A stretch of 64,000 bases of DNA, taken from assembly GCF_013426205.1 (NCBI RefSeq), contig NC_089423.1, positions 1,984,001 to 2,048,000 of the forward strand. Reading direction: 5' to 3'. Origin of the DNA: Metarhizium brunneum (Eukaryota; Ascomycota; Sordariomycetes; Hypocreales; Clavicipitaceae). The translations under genes and the position numbers were made by a program. Shown one piece after another: positions 35,334 through 46,996 of the stretch (position 1 is its first letter; each line of letters opens with the position of its first letter). The notes under the pieces are model-generated. The model did no database searches. It was not told the DNA's origin and saw nothing but the letters and a program-made list of their open reading frames with translations.

Positions 35334-36380
35334 ATGCACAATGCTCTCCTCCTCCTCCTCTTCTCCCCCCTCGCAGCAAGCACCGCGCCCCCAGTCGTCA
35401 TCCACACCTGGGGCGGCCCCTTCACCGTCGCCGCCGACGCCGCACACGACGCCCTCACCAACGCCCGCTCCGTCCTGGACGCCGTCCAAATCGGCGGCGC
35501 CGCCTGCGAAAGCAACCAATGCGACGGCACAGTGGGCCACGGCGGCTCGCCCTCAGAGAACTGCGAGACCACCCTCGACGCCATGATCATGGACGGCAAC
35601 ACCCTCAACGTCGGCGCCGTAGGGGCCCTGCGCCGGGTCAAGCACGCCATAGCCGTCGCGAGACACGTCCTCGAATACACAGGCCACACCATGCTCGTCG
35701 GGGACTCTGCCACCCGCTTCGCCGCCCAGAACGGCTTCAAGGAGGAGGACCTGGCCACAGACCGGTCCCGCGACATGTGCGAACAGTGGAAGCGAAACCA
35801 GTGCCAGCCCAACTCATGGGTCGGCGTGGTCCCCGATCCCAAGAGCTCGTGCGGCCCCTACACCCCCTTGGAGAATGGCGCCTCAGAGACGGCGCCAGGC
35901 CAAGACGGAGGGGACATCAAGGGACGAGGCCATGATACGATTTCGCTCGTTGCTCTAGGCAAGGACGGCAGCATGGCTGCGGGGACCACTACAAACGGCA
36001 AAGCATACAAGATCCCGGGCAGGGTCGGCGACGGTCCCATCGCAGGCAGCGGCTCGTACGTCGACAGTCTGGTTGGGGGCTGCGGCGCCACCGGTGACGG
36101 GGATCTCATGATGCGGTTTTTGCCGTGCTACCAGGCGGTGGAAAACATGCGACGAGGCATGTCGCCGGCCGCCGCTGCCGAGGACGCCGTGCGCCGGATG
36201 GTCAAGAGGTTTCCTGACATCCAGGCCGGCGTGGTTGTCTTGAACAACAAGGGAGAGCACGCTGCGGCGGCGAGCGGTTGGCATTTTACCTATTCGTTTC
36301 GCGGCCAAGGCATGAACAAGACGCACGTCGTTCAAGTTGACCCAATAAATGAGAATCGTAACATGTCAATAGAGTTATGA
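35334..36380 (+). CDS. secreted N4-(beta-N-acetylglucosaminyl)-L-asparaginase (glycosylasparaginase)
   Basis: One exon, 348 residues. A signal peptide (MHNALLLLLFSPLAAS) is followed by the Ntn-hydrolase fold: VVIHTWGGPF, VGHGGSP, LDAMIMDG, and the autocleavage site GRGHDTISLVALG with Thr202 as the future nucleophile after cleavage between Asp and Thr. Then TTTNGKAYKIPGRVGDGPIAGSG, shown here in two parts only by its ends, supplies the substrate loop. The family removes GlcNAc from Asn in glycoprotein breakdown, in the vacuole or secreted. The ATG at 35334 is preferred because it gives an immediate signal peptide. The codon use of the gene is notably GC-rich at third positions compared with its neighbours. 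Confidence 0.93.
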   Translation: MHNALLLLLFSPLAASTAPPVVIHTWGGPFTVAADAAHDALTNARSVLDAVQIGGAACESNQCDGTVGHGGSPSENCETTLDAMIMDGNTLNVGAVGALRRVKHAIAVARHVLEYTGHTMLVGDSATRFAAQNGFKEEDLATDRSRDMCEQWKRNQCQPNSWVGVVPDPKSSCGPYTPLENGASETAPGQDGGDIKGRGHDTISLVALGKDGSMAAGTTTNGKAYKIPGRVGDGPIAGSGSYVDSLVGGCGATGDGDLMMRFLPCYQAVENMRRGMSPAAAAEDAVRRMVKRFPDIQAGVVVLNNKGEHAAAASGWHFTYSFRGQGMNKTHVVQVDPINENRNMSIEL

Positions 36381-36609
36381 TACCATCCCAGAAATTCTAG
36401 ATGTCGACATGTATAAATGAGGGCACTGTTAAATTATGTTGGATGTTACAAATTGAGCAATGAATGCCTCCCCAACGCCAATTCTCTTCCCTCTAATGAT
36501 CCATTACAGTCGATTCTAACGTCTTCCATAAATTCTTTCATGGTGAATTGAACAATACCGGAACGCCGCCCCCTTCGAGTTTCTATGCTCGGATTAACCA
36601 TGTCCACGC
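36381..36609. terminator. convergent 3' region
   Basis: Shared 3' flank of two converging genes; AT-rich, with no other feature. No specific polyadenylation signal is assigned. Confidence 0.35.
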
Positions 36610-38409
36610 CTAAGCTAGCACATACTCAGCGTTGCTCTCATGTCTATCCTTGTTCTTAAATAGAGCCTTCAGCATATTGTCGCCCTGTCGCTGTGCCTTT
36701 GGCCGAAATACAATGTCCATGTTGTTGCTTCGCCCATCCTCAATCATTCTGACTTCCCTTTCCCTTGGGCGATCTCTTTCTCTCTCCTTCCTGCTGGATC
36801 TATGCCTGCCCAATTCAGAGTCACCATTGATGCTCTCAACGGTGGGATTTCTGCTGCTTCGACGCTCCGGAACCTCTCTCTCTTTATCTTTACTTGATGT
36901 CTTCTGTGATTTAGTCGTCTTTGATGACTTGGCCGTCTTTGAAGTTTTTGTGGTCTTTGTAGTTTTTGCAGTTTTGGTGCTTCGCGCCGCTGTGTGAGCG
37001 CTTCTGAATGAGCGAAGATCAAAATCATCCTTATGTTTTTCTCTCTGGGCACGCTCTGCCTCAGGGGTGATGAGCTCAATGTCGGCGCTTTCGTTGTCGA
37101 CGCCAAAGGGCATGATGCCCCGCCTCCAGGTTTCAATGGTGCTCAGCTCCTCATCAACGATTAGCGCCTCATCAAAGCTGGCATTGTAATCGCTCTGCGT
37201 GCGTAGCGGCGCAGGTCGATCCATGGGGGCGCTTTCATATGCAATGGCCTCTCGAGGGACTTGGGATTCCTTCACTCTCTGGACAATCTTCCACCCTCCG
37301 AACATGACGACCGTTAGACCGACGGCAATGCCAGTGCCAATGAGGAACTGGGGTGACGCGAGCAGGGCAAATACGGCGGGAGAGCCGCCTTTAAGGAAGC
37401 CAAGAAATGCAGGAGACATTTTCCCCACTACGGAGGACAACTCGGCGAGAGTGAGAGCGACTGCTGCAGCCGAGTCGGGTTTTTGCTGAAGATGCTTGAT
37501 GATAGATGTTGCAGAGTGTTGCAAACAGTGCGCTTCATCCAAAAGACCCTCAACCTTGCGAACCAGCTGATTGGCCTTATGCTCTTCGCCCTGTGATGAA
37601 GGATCCAGGTCGACTCTATACTCCAAGTCCGGAGGAATGTTTCCATACGCCAGATTCATGTCGATCTCCTTGTCTTTAGGTTCGTCCCTTCTGGAGATTT
37701 GTGATTCAGACGCTCGCCGGAGGAGGGCAGACTGTCTCCAATCATCTTCGACAATACTCTTCATATCATATTGGGCAAGGTTCATTCTTGACACCGCCAT
37801 ATCTTTAGGGAGTGTCTCGGCATAAGGACTGCGATATGTCATAGGAGGTCTGCTAGGTGTGGTGCTGGAGATCTCGCTCAGCGTCTTCAGATTGTTCTCG
37901 GTCAAAGCTGGCCGATTTCTTTCGCTGTGATGGTAGTGCTTCGAGTGCGATCGGGACGTGTGATGACTCCTTCGGGAGCCTGCCTCACTATAGACGTCGA
38001 ACGATTGTCGTCGACCATCGTATGATCCAGGATTCTTGCCGTAGTCATATTCTGTATAGTACTCTGGCTCATACACACTACGGCCGCTATGACTTCCATG
38101 CCCTCGTGGTCGTGAGTAGCCATCATGCCGGTATGGAATCTGAGACTGGTCGAAGGTTTCAGCTCGCTTCAATCCTCTAATCTCTGCTTTTTTCTCATCG
38201 TAAGATGCTTTTGCTTCCTTAAAGATGGAAAATAATTGCTTTCCCTGTGTCGAGTTAGATCAAAGCTGCCTCATAAAGGGTGCATATGTGCATTGCCCAT
38301 GTACAGAGCGATATGCTTCATAAAATATGCTTTGGCTATATTGGTGACCTACAGTGCTTATAATCTTGCCAGAGTTGTTGACAATCGTGATAGTTTGCTC
38401 GAGAGGCAT
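36610..38409 (-). CDS. hypothetical membrane-associated protein with Lys/Thr-rich tail
   Basis: Two exons. The first is only 57 nt (38353-38409: MPLEQTITIVNNSGKIIST); the second is 36610-38244; the intron is 108 nt. Total 563 residues. The joined N-terminus reads on through GKQLFSIFKEAKASYDEKKAEI, a charged helix. The second exon by itself has no ATG for its first residues, which is why the small exon is needed. Residues about 290-335 carry a hydrophobic segment (FALLASPQF, GIAVGLTVVMFGG), perhaps one membrane span. The C-terminal third is disordered: repeated KT/KS pairs, then a block rich in Arg and Glu. Similar proteins occur in many filamentous fungi without known function. Confidence 0.72.
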
Positions 38410-40446
38410 ATTGTTGTAAGGGTGCTATTGCACGCCAGTTGGTCTTTCTCGCCTTGTCAAGATACCGCACGGCGTAGTCTTATAGCAATACAGTTCAAGG
38501 GTTCAGGAATGGCGGTAGAAGAGGCTGGTTATCGTCTTAAGTCTTGGCTGTCTTGACCCCACCTCGATAGTGTCGGTGAAGATCGCCTACGGAGTCGACC
38601 CTGGGAAGTAAGTTGGAGTGCGAACCCACTGCTCTCCACCGTGGCACAGGAACCGACGCTGGTGTGTGTTATGTATTTGCGAAAATAAGTGTTGGATTGA
38701 GCCCGTCGACTTCACTCCCAGGATGGACTGGGTTTTAATACAGGCTCCGGATCTAACAAAGACATGTCAAAGCCGTTCAAGTGGACCGACTGCTGCGCTT
38801 GTCCTGTGGTTGTGGCCTGGCTGTTCACTCTCACATCGCCTCTACCACGGTCATTCTATTGGCTCCCGGCTGGTTCTTGTCGTCAGGCGCTGTTGCATGA
38901 AACGAGGGAAGCGCCCACTCCCACATGCTGCTGCAACTTGAGACGTGACAAGTGGTGAGGGTCATGTCCTATCACATTAGTCAAGGCTGCTGGCCCATCC
39001 AAGATGGGGCCTTGGATCGGTACAAAGTACCAGCTCGGGACCATGGCTTCTACTTCCGTACCCAGCCGATATTCTTGGTGATTCTCCGCCGGCCTTGACC
39101 ACAGTTGGTTCCGTTTTGGGTTTACCGTTTGGGGAGGCCTCTGTTCTCAGCTTGACTGGCCATTGCCAGGCTCTGAACTAGCGAATCGCGGGGCGTCCCG
39201 TCTCTCAATGGGCGGCTTCGGCCAGAAGAAATCGAAAACCGGCGCCACGGGGCTGAACCGACCAACCCGTGAAAGGCTTTTCAGGGTACTGATTGTTGAC
39301 TCTGTTCGACGCTGACGGATGGTGGCGATGCTGAAAGTGAACTGCGGCGCGGGGAGAACACATCGTGTGGCTGGCTGCCTCGCGTTGTCCACGTCCCCCT
39401 TCCATCCTGTTTTCCGAGCCCGAGTCAGCAAGCTTCATCCGTTCAGGATGGAATAAGGTACACGACGGCAACGACCGACGCAATATATCGGGCAAAGCCT
39501 GTGTACAGGCTTGAAGGACGTTGGGAAAGGGATGGCATAGATGCATCTGCATGAGAATCGCCCTGCGTGGGATGCAGCGTGGATGCAGCTGCTGCCCAAC
39601 CGCCTGACGATCCGTCTGTGATCCAATGTCTTGGCTACGCCACGTCGTCGTGGTGCTTCGTTACACGGGAGCAGAAACGAAGCATGGCTACTCCGTACAA
39701 AACCTGCGTTTATGTCGCACCCTCTGGCCTGGGAGAATTGGGCGAAGCTGACCCGAGGAACGTGATCACGTTGGGCTTACAGTTGACTGCAGCCACCTCA
39801 GAGCGTCCAGATGTCTCCTGATGCCGACTGGTCCAGATGTGTTTTCATCGATCGTGCCTTCCCAAGCAACATTGAATCAAGCTCGACAGTTCACTAGGTA
39901 CCTCAGTACCTGCCCAGCAGCCTAGCAGTGTTCCGACCGGACGTCCCGCATTCAACAACGCAGGGGGTCAGTCATCTTCAATCTTCGTTTGCACACATCT
40001 GTAGCCTCCGTACATGTGCCCGTTTTTCGGCTGCTACGATAGAACCCCATTGGAAACGCTTATGCATCATTAATCTCCGAAGCGTACGGGCTTTTTCAGC
40101 CATTTATTGCCTCCACGTAGGCCGCTGATTCAAGAGATGCAGCCACCTCTGCCTCGGACGTGCCGTCAATCCTCGGACTACACCATTGCTGGTGACTTAT
40201 CAAGCACAGCGGTCGGGGATTGCATGGCAAAGGCCTAGATGAGCTCATGATCTAATGATGCCTCGACGACGTGCCCAAGTATAGTATGTGCAAAGACACA
40301 GGCTTTGAAATCCGAAAATCCGCCCAGCGCCCAGCCCAAGCACCCTTGCCACGGGGTTAGAAGCACGTCTGTGAATAGATATTGCATTTCATACGGGCGG
40401 TCATATGAACCGAATCTGGGCACCTATACGGCCCCGAGCAGTCCGA
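38410..40446. other. intergenic, 2.0 kb
   Basis: Promoter of the hypothetical gene at the left end. Open frames of up to 115 codons occur on both strands but none shows a domain or consistent splice pattern. Confidence 0.45.
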
Positions 40447-42651
40447 CTATTCCACCTGTTTCCACCGCTGTTCCAAAACCCGGATCATCATCTCTGGCCC
40501 TCCGTTCCCAACTTCCCCGGCGACCTGCCTCATATGGTGATCATACATGGCGCCCGTGAACTCCGTCTCATTCTTCCATCCGTAGCCGACCTGGGCATTT
40601 CCCACGTTGTAATCATGTCCGTTGATTGCAGCCTGTGCTCCGCCCATTGCTTTGTAAAAGGAACCCGTGATTCCCAGCATCTTGGCCTGCTGCGCCTTCA
40701 TAAACTGCGCCATTAGAATTTCCTCGCAGTGCGGTATTGTCTCGAGGAATACAAGCCTTCTCTTGTGAGCAAAGTCCAGTAAAGCAGGCAGTGTATCATT
40801 CTGGCACGCTTCGGTGTATAGGCCACGCATCCGAGGGGAGTACAAGTCGCAAATGCGTGGCTTCTCTACGAATAGTCCTTGCATGGGAAAGTTGGCCTCA
40901 AATCTGGATCCCTTAGCAAAGGAGATGTAGCACTCTTCACAGATTTGCAGGTCGTCCCATCCCCACCACTTTCTCTTGCCCGGTTTCTTGAGATCATATC
41001 GTGGGCATAAGGGGACGCCAGCCCATGTTTTGGCAGCTAATTCCAGCGAATCTGGCTTCCCGGTCAAAACCACCTCGTTGAAGTTTGCCAGAAATTGCTG
41101 CCACCGCGGCTTTCTAGTGTTGAAGTTGCAGACAAATGTATCGCTTCTCGAGGTGCCCGGCTTTGGTATGAAGTGGTGAGCTCCCCCAAATGCTGTGGCG
41201 ATGGAGCCGACGCAAGCGCCGCAAACCGCGAAATCAGGAGGATTGTTCTTGGTTGTGAACCACACGGCATTGGTTGTGCCAGTTCCAGAACAGATGGGAT
41301 TCGCCCCAAGTTGATCCATGGCCTCCCAAAATATCTGCCAGTCTTGCTTGATTGAGGCCCTCATGGTCGATAATAGGATATTCAAGTGTCCCATCACACA
41401 GATGGCAGTGCCGTTAGGTCCCTCCGGTTTCCCGGGAGCAAAGAAGTCCGCCGCAGGGGTGCCAAAGAAGTAGTCACAGAAACAAGTATGGCAGACCTGG
41501 AGTCCTGGCGGTCCCCTGCTTGCAATATACCAGCCCCGTTGGTCGACAATGGTGTTTGTCAGCTTGGGGCATTGTGGCATTTGTAAACGAGCCTTCACAT
41601 CATCGCAGAACTTATTCCACGTTCCTGTTCCGACGTTATCCTCCAGTGTGCGCGGGATGAACCAGACGCTCAAGTCACAGTACCACTGTTCGGCAATCGT
41701 GTCCGCTTTCTGTAGCTTGAATCGGCAACCAAATGGCGTGTGGATGAGGTTATCCTCGAAGCATGCCTCACAGATAGTGGCGCCGGGGATATCGTTGGAT
41801 AGATACCGGTTGCGTTTTTGCTGCAGCTGACTTTCAGGGCAGGCTGGAAGGTCTTGTCTTGTTTTCATGCATTCTAGCGCGTTGCTCAAATTTCCTGATA
41901 AGATGGTTTGAGGCCACAGAGTCTCCTTCATCCGACGGGATCCGAACATGCATCGTCGAGATTCACCTTGGACAGAGCGCGCCACTGTAAACTCGCAGCG
42001 GAACGGTGAGTTGTAGACGTAGTCGACATAGCAGCGACTACATATTGTAAACGACGAGGCGGATGAGTGAGTAAACCAATCGAGTGGGAACAGCACCTCT
42101 GTGTTGCAACACTCCACGATGGGTGTGATACCACATGGATGTGGCTCTGGTGTTCCCGAAACATGATGGACCGAGGCTTGTACGACAATCGCACGGGTAC
42201 CCTGTGCTGTTACGGATTGGTCTGGCCTAGAAGATGAAGCTGCAATTGGTGGCTGGCTCGATGTGCTCAATACTGGTTGAGGAGGAATCGGCACATACGG
42301 TACTGCTGACGTGCCGCTATCCTGAAGCCATGAAGTTGGTCCTGGCTCAGGCGCCGGAGCAGGCTGCCGATGATACGGCGGATATGGTTGGTGATGCTGC
42401 TGCTGAGGCTGTAGATGCTGGTACGGATTCTGTTGACCGTACTGTTGAGCAGGATAATCCCTCTGCTGCTGCTTATGTTGATAATCGGCGGCAGCCTGTT
42501 GAGCCACATTCCCGGCCTTGGAAAGAGCTTTGCTCAAGAACCCCATGTTTTCCAAATCCGGTGATTCCGGGCGAGCAAGTGAACCAGTCCGCAGCAATTC
42601 TGCAAAGTAGCCTGTGTCGTCTGCCAGCCAACTTCGGCCAACGTCGTGCAT
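40447..42651 (-). CDS. protein with five CxxC repeats (zinc-ribbon-like), Gln-rich N-terminus
   Basis: One exon, 734 residues from the ATG at 42651; a second in-frame ATG (MGFLSKAL) lies at 42546 and may be the true start. Residues about 55-100 are Gln/Pro/Tyr-rich. From about 180 to 605 a unit repeats five times: a Cys, often in CP, then about 22 residues, then CxxC followed by an aromatic (CSRCY, CEACF, CHTCF, CGACV, CEECY), then further Cys or Phe, and a single Cys near the end (often CD or CN). The CxxC pairs fall at residues 204, 294, 387, 477 and 571, a period of 90-94. Four Cys per unit suggests zinc binding. I know no named function. No signal peptide or membrane segment. Confidence 0.75.
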   Translation of the reverse strand: MHDVGRSWLADDTGYFAELLRTGSLARPESPDLENMGFLSKALSKAGNVAQQAAADYQHKQQQRDYPAQQYGQQNPYQHLQPQQQHHQPYPPYHRQPAPAPEPGPTSWLQDSGTSAVPYVPIPPQPVLSTSSQPPIAASSSRPDQSVTAQGTRAIVVQASVHHVSGTPEPHPCGITPIVECCNTEVLFPLDWFTHSSASSFTICSRCYVDYVYNSPFRCEFTVARSVQGESRRCMFGSRRMKETLWPQTILSGNLSNALECMKTRQDLPACPESQLQQKRNRYLSNDIPGATICEACFEDNLIHTPFGCRFKLQKADTIAEQWYCDLSVWFIPRTLEDNVGTGTWNKFCDDVKARLQMPQCPKLTNTIVDQRGWYIASRGPPGLQVCHTCFCDYFFGTPAADFFAPGKPEGPNGTAICVMGHLNILLSTMRASIKQDWQIFWEAMDQLGANPICSGTGTTNAVWFTTKNNPPDFAVCGACVGSIATAFGGAHHFIPKPGTSRSDTFVCNFNTRKPRWQQFLANFNEVVLTGKPDSLELAAKTWAGVPLCPRYDLKKPGKRKWWGWDDLQICEECYISFAKGSRFEANFPMQGLFVEKPRICDLYSPRMRGLYTEACQNDTLPALLDFAHKRRLVFLETIPHCEEILMAQFMKAQQAKMLGITGSFYKAMGGAQAAINGHDYNVGNAQVGYGWKNETEFTGAMYDHHMRQVAGEVGNGGPEMMIRVLEQRWKQVE

Positions 42652-43547
42652 GCAATGTCAGCTCGGCGAGGTCAACAGCAGCCAACAACGGTCAACGAAC
42701 CCAGGGCTCGACGTCCTCGACTAGAAGGAACCGAGTAACAGCGACCCATGAGCAGGGAACCGACGGAGGAAGAGCTGAAATATATAGACCCCGGAGCCAC
42801 GGAGCGAGACTTGACTCCCATGCCCCGAATATTGCAGCCCCCATCAAGTCAGCCTTCTTCTTCCCATGTCACGATTCCGCACATGCGCAGGCTAGCAATC
42901 CACCTGCATGCCAGAAAAGGAAATTCGTTTCGTGGCGCTCTATTCTACGGTGCTACCAGGCAAAAACTGCTGTAACACAGGCAGACTAGACCTCAGAGCC
43001 CAACGCAGCCCATATCATTATCGACCAACTTGATTGATGCTCTGCTGTTGGAGGCCAAGTCCGCGGCACCACCGGAATTCGTTCCACCGTCGCACTCTCG
43101 CACTCTCGCACTCTCGGCATGACGCTTCGTGAAAGCGTCGTCACACTTTGTCTATCTTTGCGTGTCACATGGACTGATGTTACTGCCGCTCATCAAGGAG
43201 CAAAAGCTCCCGTCAATTCATTACCCGAAACACCAGCCTTTGCATACCAGACCTTACTAGAAGAAAACGCAATAAATATAAAAACGCGGCGTAAACAAAC
43301 ATGACCCTCTCCCCAAAACCCTTTTTAACGCCAATATCGTGACCCGCCGCAAGCCGTTGACAATGCACTCTGATATTCGCATAAACAGAATAATACTGAA
43401 CCCCTTGCCTCGCATCATTCGTCATAACCTTCTTGTTCGATGCAATTAACGTGAATCATCTACTGCATCAGCGCTACTCTTGTCATGCTGTATATTTCCG
43501 GTCGCCTTATGTTCAGGTGTGAAGGGTGGCAAGCAGACACATCAGTC
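42652..43547. other. intergenic
   Basis: Promoter side of the Cys-repeat gene and 3' flank of the Cdc4-like gene. It contains a short (CACTCTCG) array at 43091-43116. The 251-codon plus-strand frame that starts at 42234 reads antisense to the Cys-repeat gene and is not annotated. Confidence 0.5.
43091..43116. repeat. CACTCTCG tandem repeat, three copies
   Basis: Three head-to-tail copies of an 8 bp unit in the intergenic region. Confidence 0.85.
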
Positions 43548-46500
43548 TCACACTCCCCCATCAAGAATATCCCCCACCTCGACCTCGTTTAACAAAATTC
43601 GCCGTCCCAGTTCTTCACGACATTGTCCGTCTCGAATAGCACCAAAGTCCAAAATCTGTGGCAAAAGTCAGTATCTTTGTCAGACTTGTGGTTCAAATTC
43701 TCCGGGTTGATGTTACCTCTACATAGGTCAACTGGTCGCGCTGCACAGCTGCCACACAGCGCCGTTCGTCAAATTTGACTTGCCAAACGCCAGTAAGATC
43801 AGTTAACAAATCTTTCACACACTCGCCCGTATTGACGTCCCACATTTTCACAGTCTTCTCACTGCCGCTAATGACCTTTTGTCCGTCATGTTGGAAGCAG
43901 GTGATGGCTCCAGTGTGTGCCATCAACGTGTGTCTGCACCTGCCGTTCTCAGGGTCCCAAACTCGAAGCGTCGAATCTGCCGCGGCAGACACGAGACGCT
44001 CATCTCGCAAATCCAAGAGGCCAACTAGAAGAGTGTGGCCCTCGAGGGTGTTGAGACAAGCACCAGTTGCCAAGTCCCAAATCTTGACAAGTGAGTCCAT
44101 AGAACCTGAAATACATCGGTTTCGCTTGTGGTCAAGAACAACAGAGTACACCTTCTGAGAATGTCCACGAAGGACATGCAGCGATTCACCGGTGCTGATA
44201 CGCCAGACACGCACGGTACTATCATAAGAGCCACTGACAAGGGTGTCGCCATGGGCCGAAATAGCCCTCACAGAATGTGTGTGGCCCGTGAGCACCCTAA
44301 TGAAGTAGGGACAGTCGGACTCCTGCGCCGGCGGCCCCGTCTGAATATACCTGCGAGAGCCAACCTCTGGGAGACGCCAGACTCGGAGTTGGCTGTCTCG
44401 AGATCCAGTGATAATCAGCGGCTTCTCGGGTTGCATAACAGCTTGTCCACTTAGATCTCGGCTAGTCTCCGTGGGCATAAGAATCTGCAAGCATCGCACA
44501 GTACTAGTGTGGCCATAGAATACTTGCTGACATAGTCCTCGTTCGATATCCCAAACACGAACCGACCTATCGGTCGATCCCGAAACAAGAATGTTTCCCT
44601 CATACTGGAGGGCCCATACACCACCTTCATGACCCTCGAGTTTTTTACGTAATTTGCCCGTCTTTGTGTCGTAAATATGAATCAACGTGTCGTCGCTGCC
44701 CGTTATTATTTTATCATCATCAAACTGTAAACAAGTGATGACGTGTCGAGGATGGGCAGGAAAGGCGACGTGACCGGGTGCGACTTCTCCACTTGTCCAG
44801 CTTCGACGAATCATGTGATGACGGCGATAGATTGACTTGAAAAGATGAAGTTGGCGAAGACTAGGCAGGCCGAGCTGGGGGTCAGGAACAGCTGCTGCTG
44901 CTGCGTTGGCAGCGGAAAGGGGACCCTCAGACTTATGTTGCTTTAATTCCGTCTCCACTCTCGGGTCTCTCACGGCAGTAGTAGAGGATTCCTGAGACGT
45001 GCCAGCCCTGCGTTTCGATCGTTCCGACGCGGAATAAGTATTCAGGCCTCGCTTTCGCTTCGAACTCCTAGACTTTGGCGCAGTTTCGCTTCGGAAAGCT
45101 CGAGTTAATTCAAATTCAGACGATGTAAGCCGACCCTGCATGCTTAAGTCGTGTTCATAGTCCAAGGGCCCAACCGGATCCTGCCAACCCCAACCTTGGA
45201 CAATGGCCTTGTGCAGTTCACCAGGTGCCATGCAATAGCCGTCGCTGTCCAAGAGCTCCTTCCAGCCCGTTTCATTGCGGTCAACAATATTGCGCCAGTG
45301 CCGCGAAACTTGGGCGGCCCTGCATAAATCTCGATGGTCCAAATGAGCCAAGACATGATAGCTCAACTCCAGGGGAAGCTGCCTTAAAAAGTCACACTTC
45401 AGAGTAGGATTCACGGTATCGGCGATCAGCCGCAGAGTAGGACGCGGACATCTACGAAGGAACTGATACATCATGAAGGTCTTCATTTCAGTCTTCATGG
45501 AGTCAAATGCTTCTAGCAATGTCTGCGTGTCGAGGACAACAGGTCCGAAATCGTCGTTGAGTTGGAGCCGTCTTAAAGCCCTGTCTTTGGTCAACTGGGA
45601 GTTTGACGTCAGCTGCAAAGCTTTGCTATCATCTGTGGCCTGGGTTCCCTCCACCCAGGGCATGGTAGTATCACTCGCTGATGTCTGGAAACTAGACTGA
45701 GCGCCATCATCGGGTTCCGCGGAATGCAACTGGGATGCAGCAAGAGTAGGCGACAACCTCGGACTAGGGAGACTCGCATCTTGAGCAGCAACAACATCAA
45801 TTGTAGGTCTGTGATGAATTGCAGTACGAAGTGAATGTTGAAGTGAGTCGTCAGCGTCTCCAAAAGGCTCAGGGTCGGCATCGGTGACTGGGGGGGTAGC
45901 GACATTGCTACTGAAAACAGTATGAGAGTCACTTCCAGCTGGGCTAGCGGCGTCACAGGCAACAGCAGGTGCAGATGATGAATCCTGCAGGGATTGAGGT
46001 CGTTCTGAATTTAATGAACGGAGCCGTTGGAAAGAGCGGTCCATCGCTGAATTAGCGACCTCAGAAGTATCGGGGGTGGCGAGGAACCCGGATCCGCCGC
46101 GGGTAGCTCTTTCGCCAACATCACGGCGGCTAGAGGGCGGCATGCCGGCGGCAGCGGTGTTTCCACTACTACAGCTTGCGTCATATAACGAGTAAAGCTG
46201 GGTTAATGATCGCCTCAACTTGTCTGACTCGGCGTGCGAGGTAGAGGATCGGGCAGGGCGCTGTGATGTTCGAGGTGTAACAGCAGAACCAGTACCGCCC
46301 TGAGAAGCTGAGGATGACGGCGAATCAGGAACGCTAGATCGAGTTTGACGTGTTCGTCGGGGATAATATTCAGAAGGGGAGCGTGATGCCTGGCGGCTGG
46401 TTCGATTTGGTAAAGGAGTCTGGTGCAGACTGGGTTCGGCTTTCACGGCCGTGGGTGTAATGGCACCGGTCACAAGTTGCCTGGACTGCTTCGGCCAGAT

Positions 46501-46996
46501 TAGTTCCTGTTTGAGGGGATAAACAGATCCGCATTCGATTCCTTCTCTTCTGCCAGTCCTAGAGCGATTATTGGCCCAAGTTGGCCGGGAGGTTTATACA
46601 ACTTACAGGTTTGGTAACCACCAGCTGACTAGAGCCGGTTAGGGCAGTGTCCTTTTCGTCGTCGCAATGAATGTCTTGTTCTTCAGACTGGTCGTCTTCG
46701 GGAACGTAATAGGAGAAATCCAGTAGTTCTGGCGGCGTCGGCTTCATCGCCAAAGGGTATTCTTTCGTATCGAGGCTTTCAAGCGGGGTTGGGTCGCGGA
46801 CGAAGACCTGAGGAAACTTGCGAGTAAGGCGGGTTGTGGTAGTGACGGTTTTTGTCTCAACACACTCGCTCATTTCAAGCTGGAACCGTCGACCGTGGCT
46901 CTGCGAGCCTTCCGCAATATTAACAGAGACTTTTGGATCGCTCCGCGGCCGCCGCGGCTCTGAGGCCTGGCCGCAAGGCAAGGGCGAAGGCGTCAT
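43548..46996 (-). CDS. cdc4: Cdc4/Fbw7-type F-box and WD40 protein, SCF substrate receptor
   Basis: Three exons (46607-46996, 43717-46506, 43548-43655) join in phase to 1095 residues. The first 480 residues are mostly disordered, rich in Ser, Thr and Pro. A dimerisation-type helix (FMMYQFLRRCP) precedes the F-box at about 504-540 (LPLELSYHVLAHLDHRDLCRAAQVSRHW). Eight WD40 blades follow, with repeats such as IITGSDD, LVSGSTDRSVRVWD, LVSGSYDSTVRVW and CISGSMDSLVKIWD. Cdc4 proteins bring phosphorylated substrates, such as CDK inhibitors, to the SCF ubiquitin ligase in the nucleus. The last exon restores the conserved ending LTYVEILDFGAIRDG; reading through the donor gives a spurious short tail instead. 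Confidence 0.92.

Noticed and set aside
42234..42989. 251-codon plus-strand open frame
   Set aside because: Its first half is antisense to the 5' part of the Cys-repeat gene; the composition mirrors the Gln-rich coding strand.
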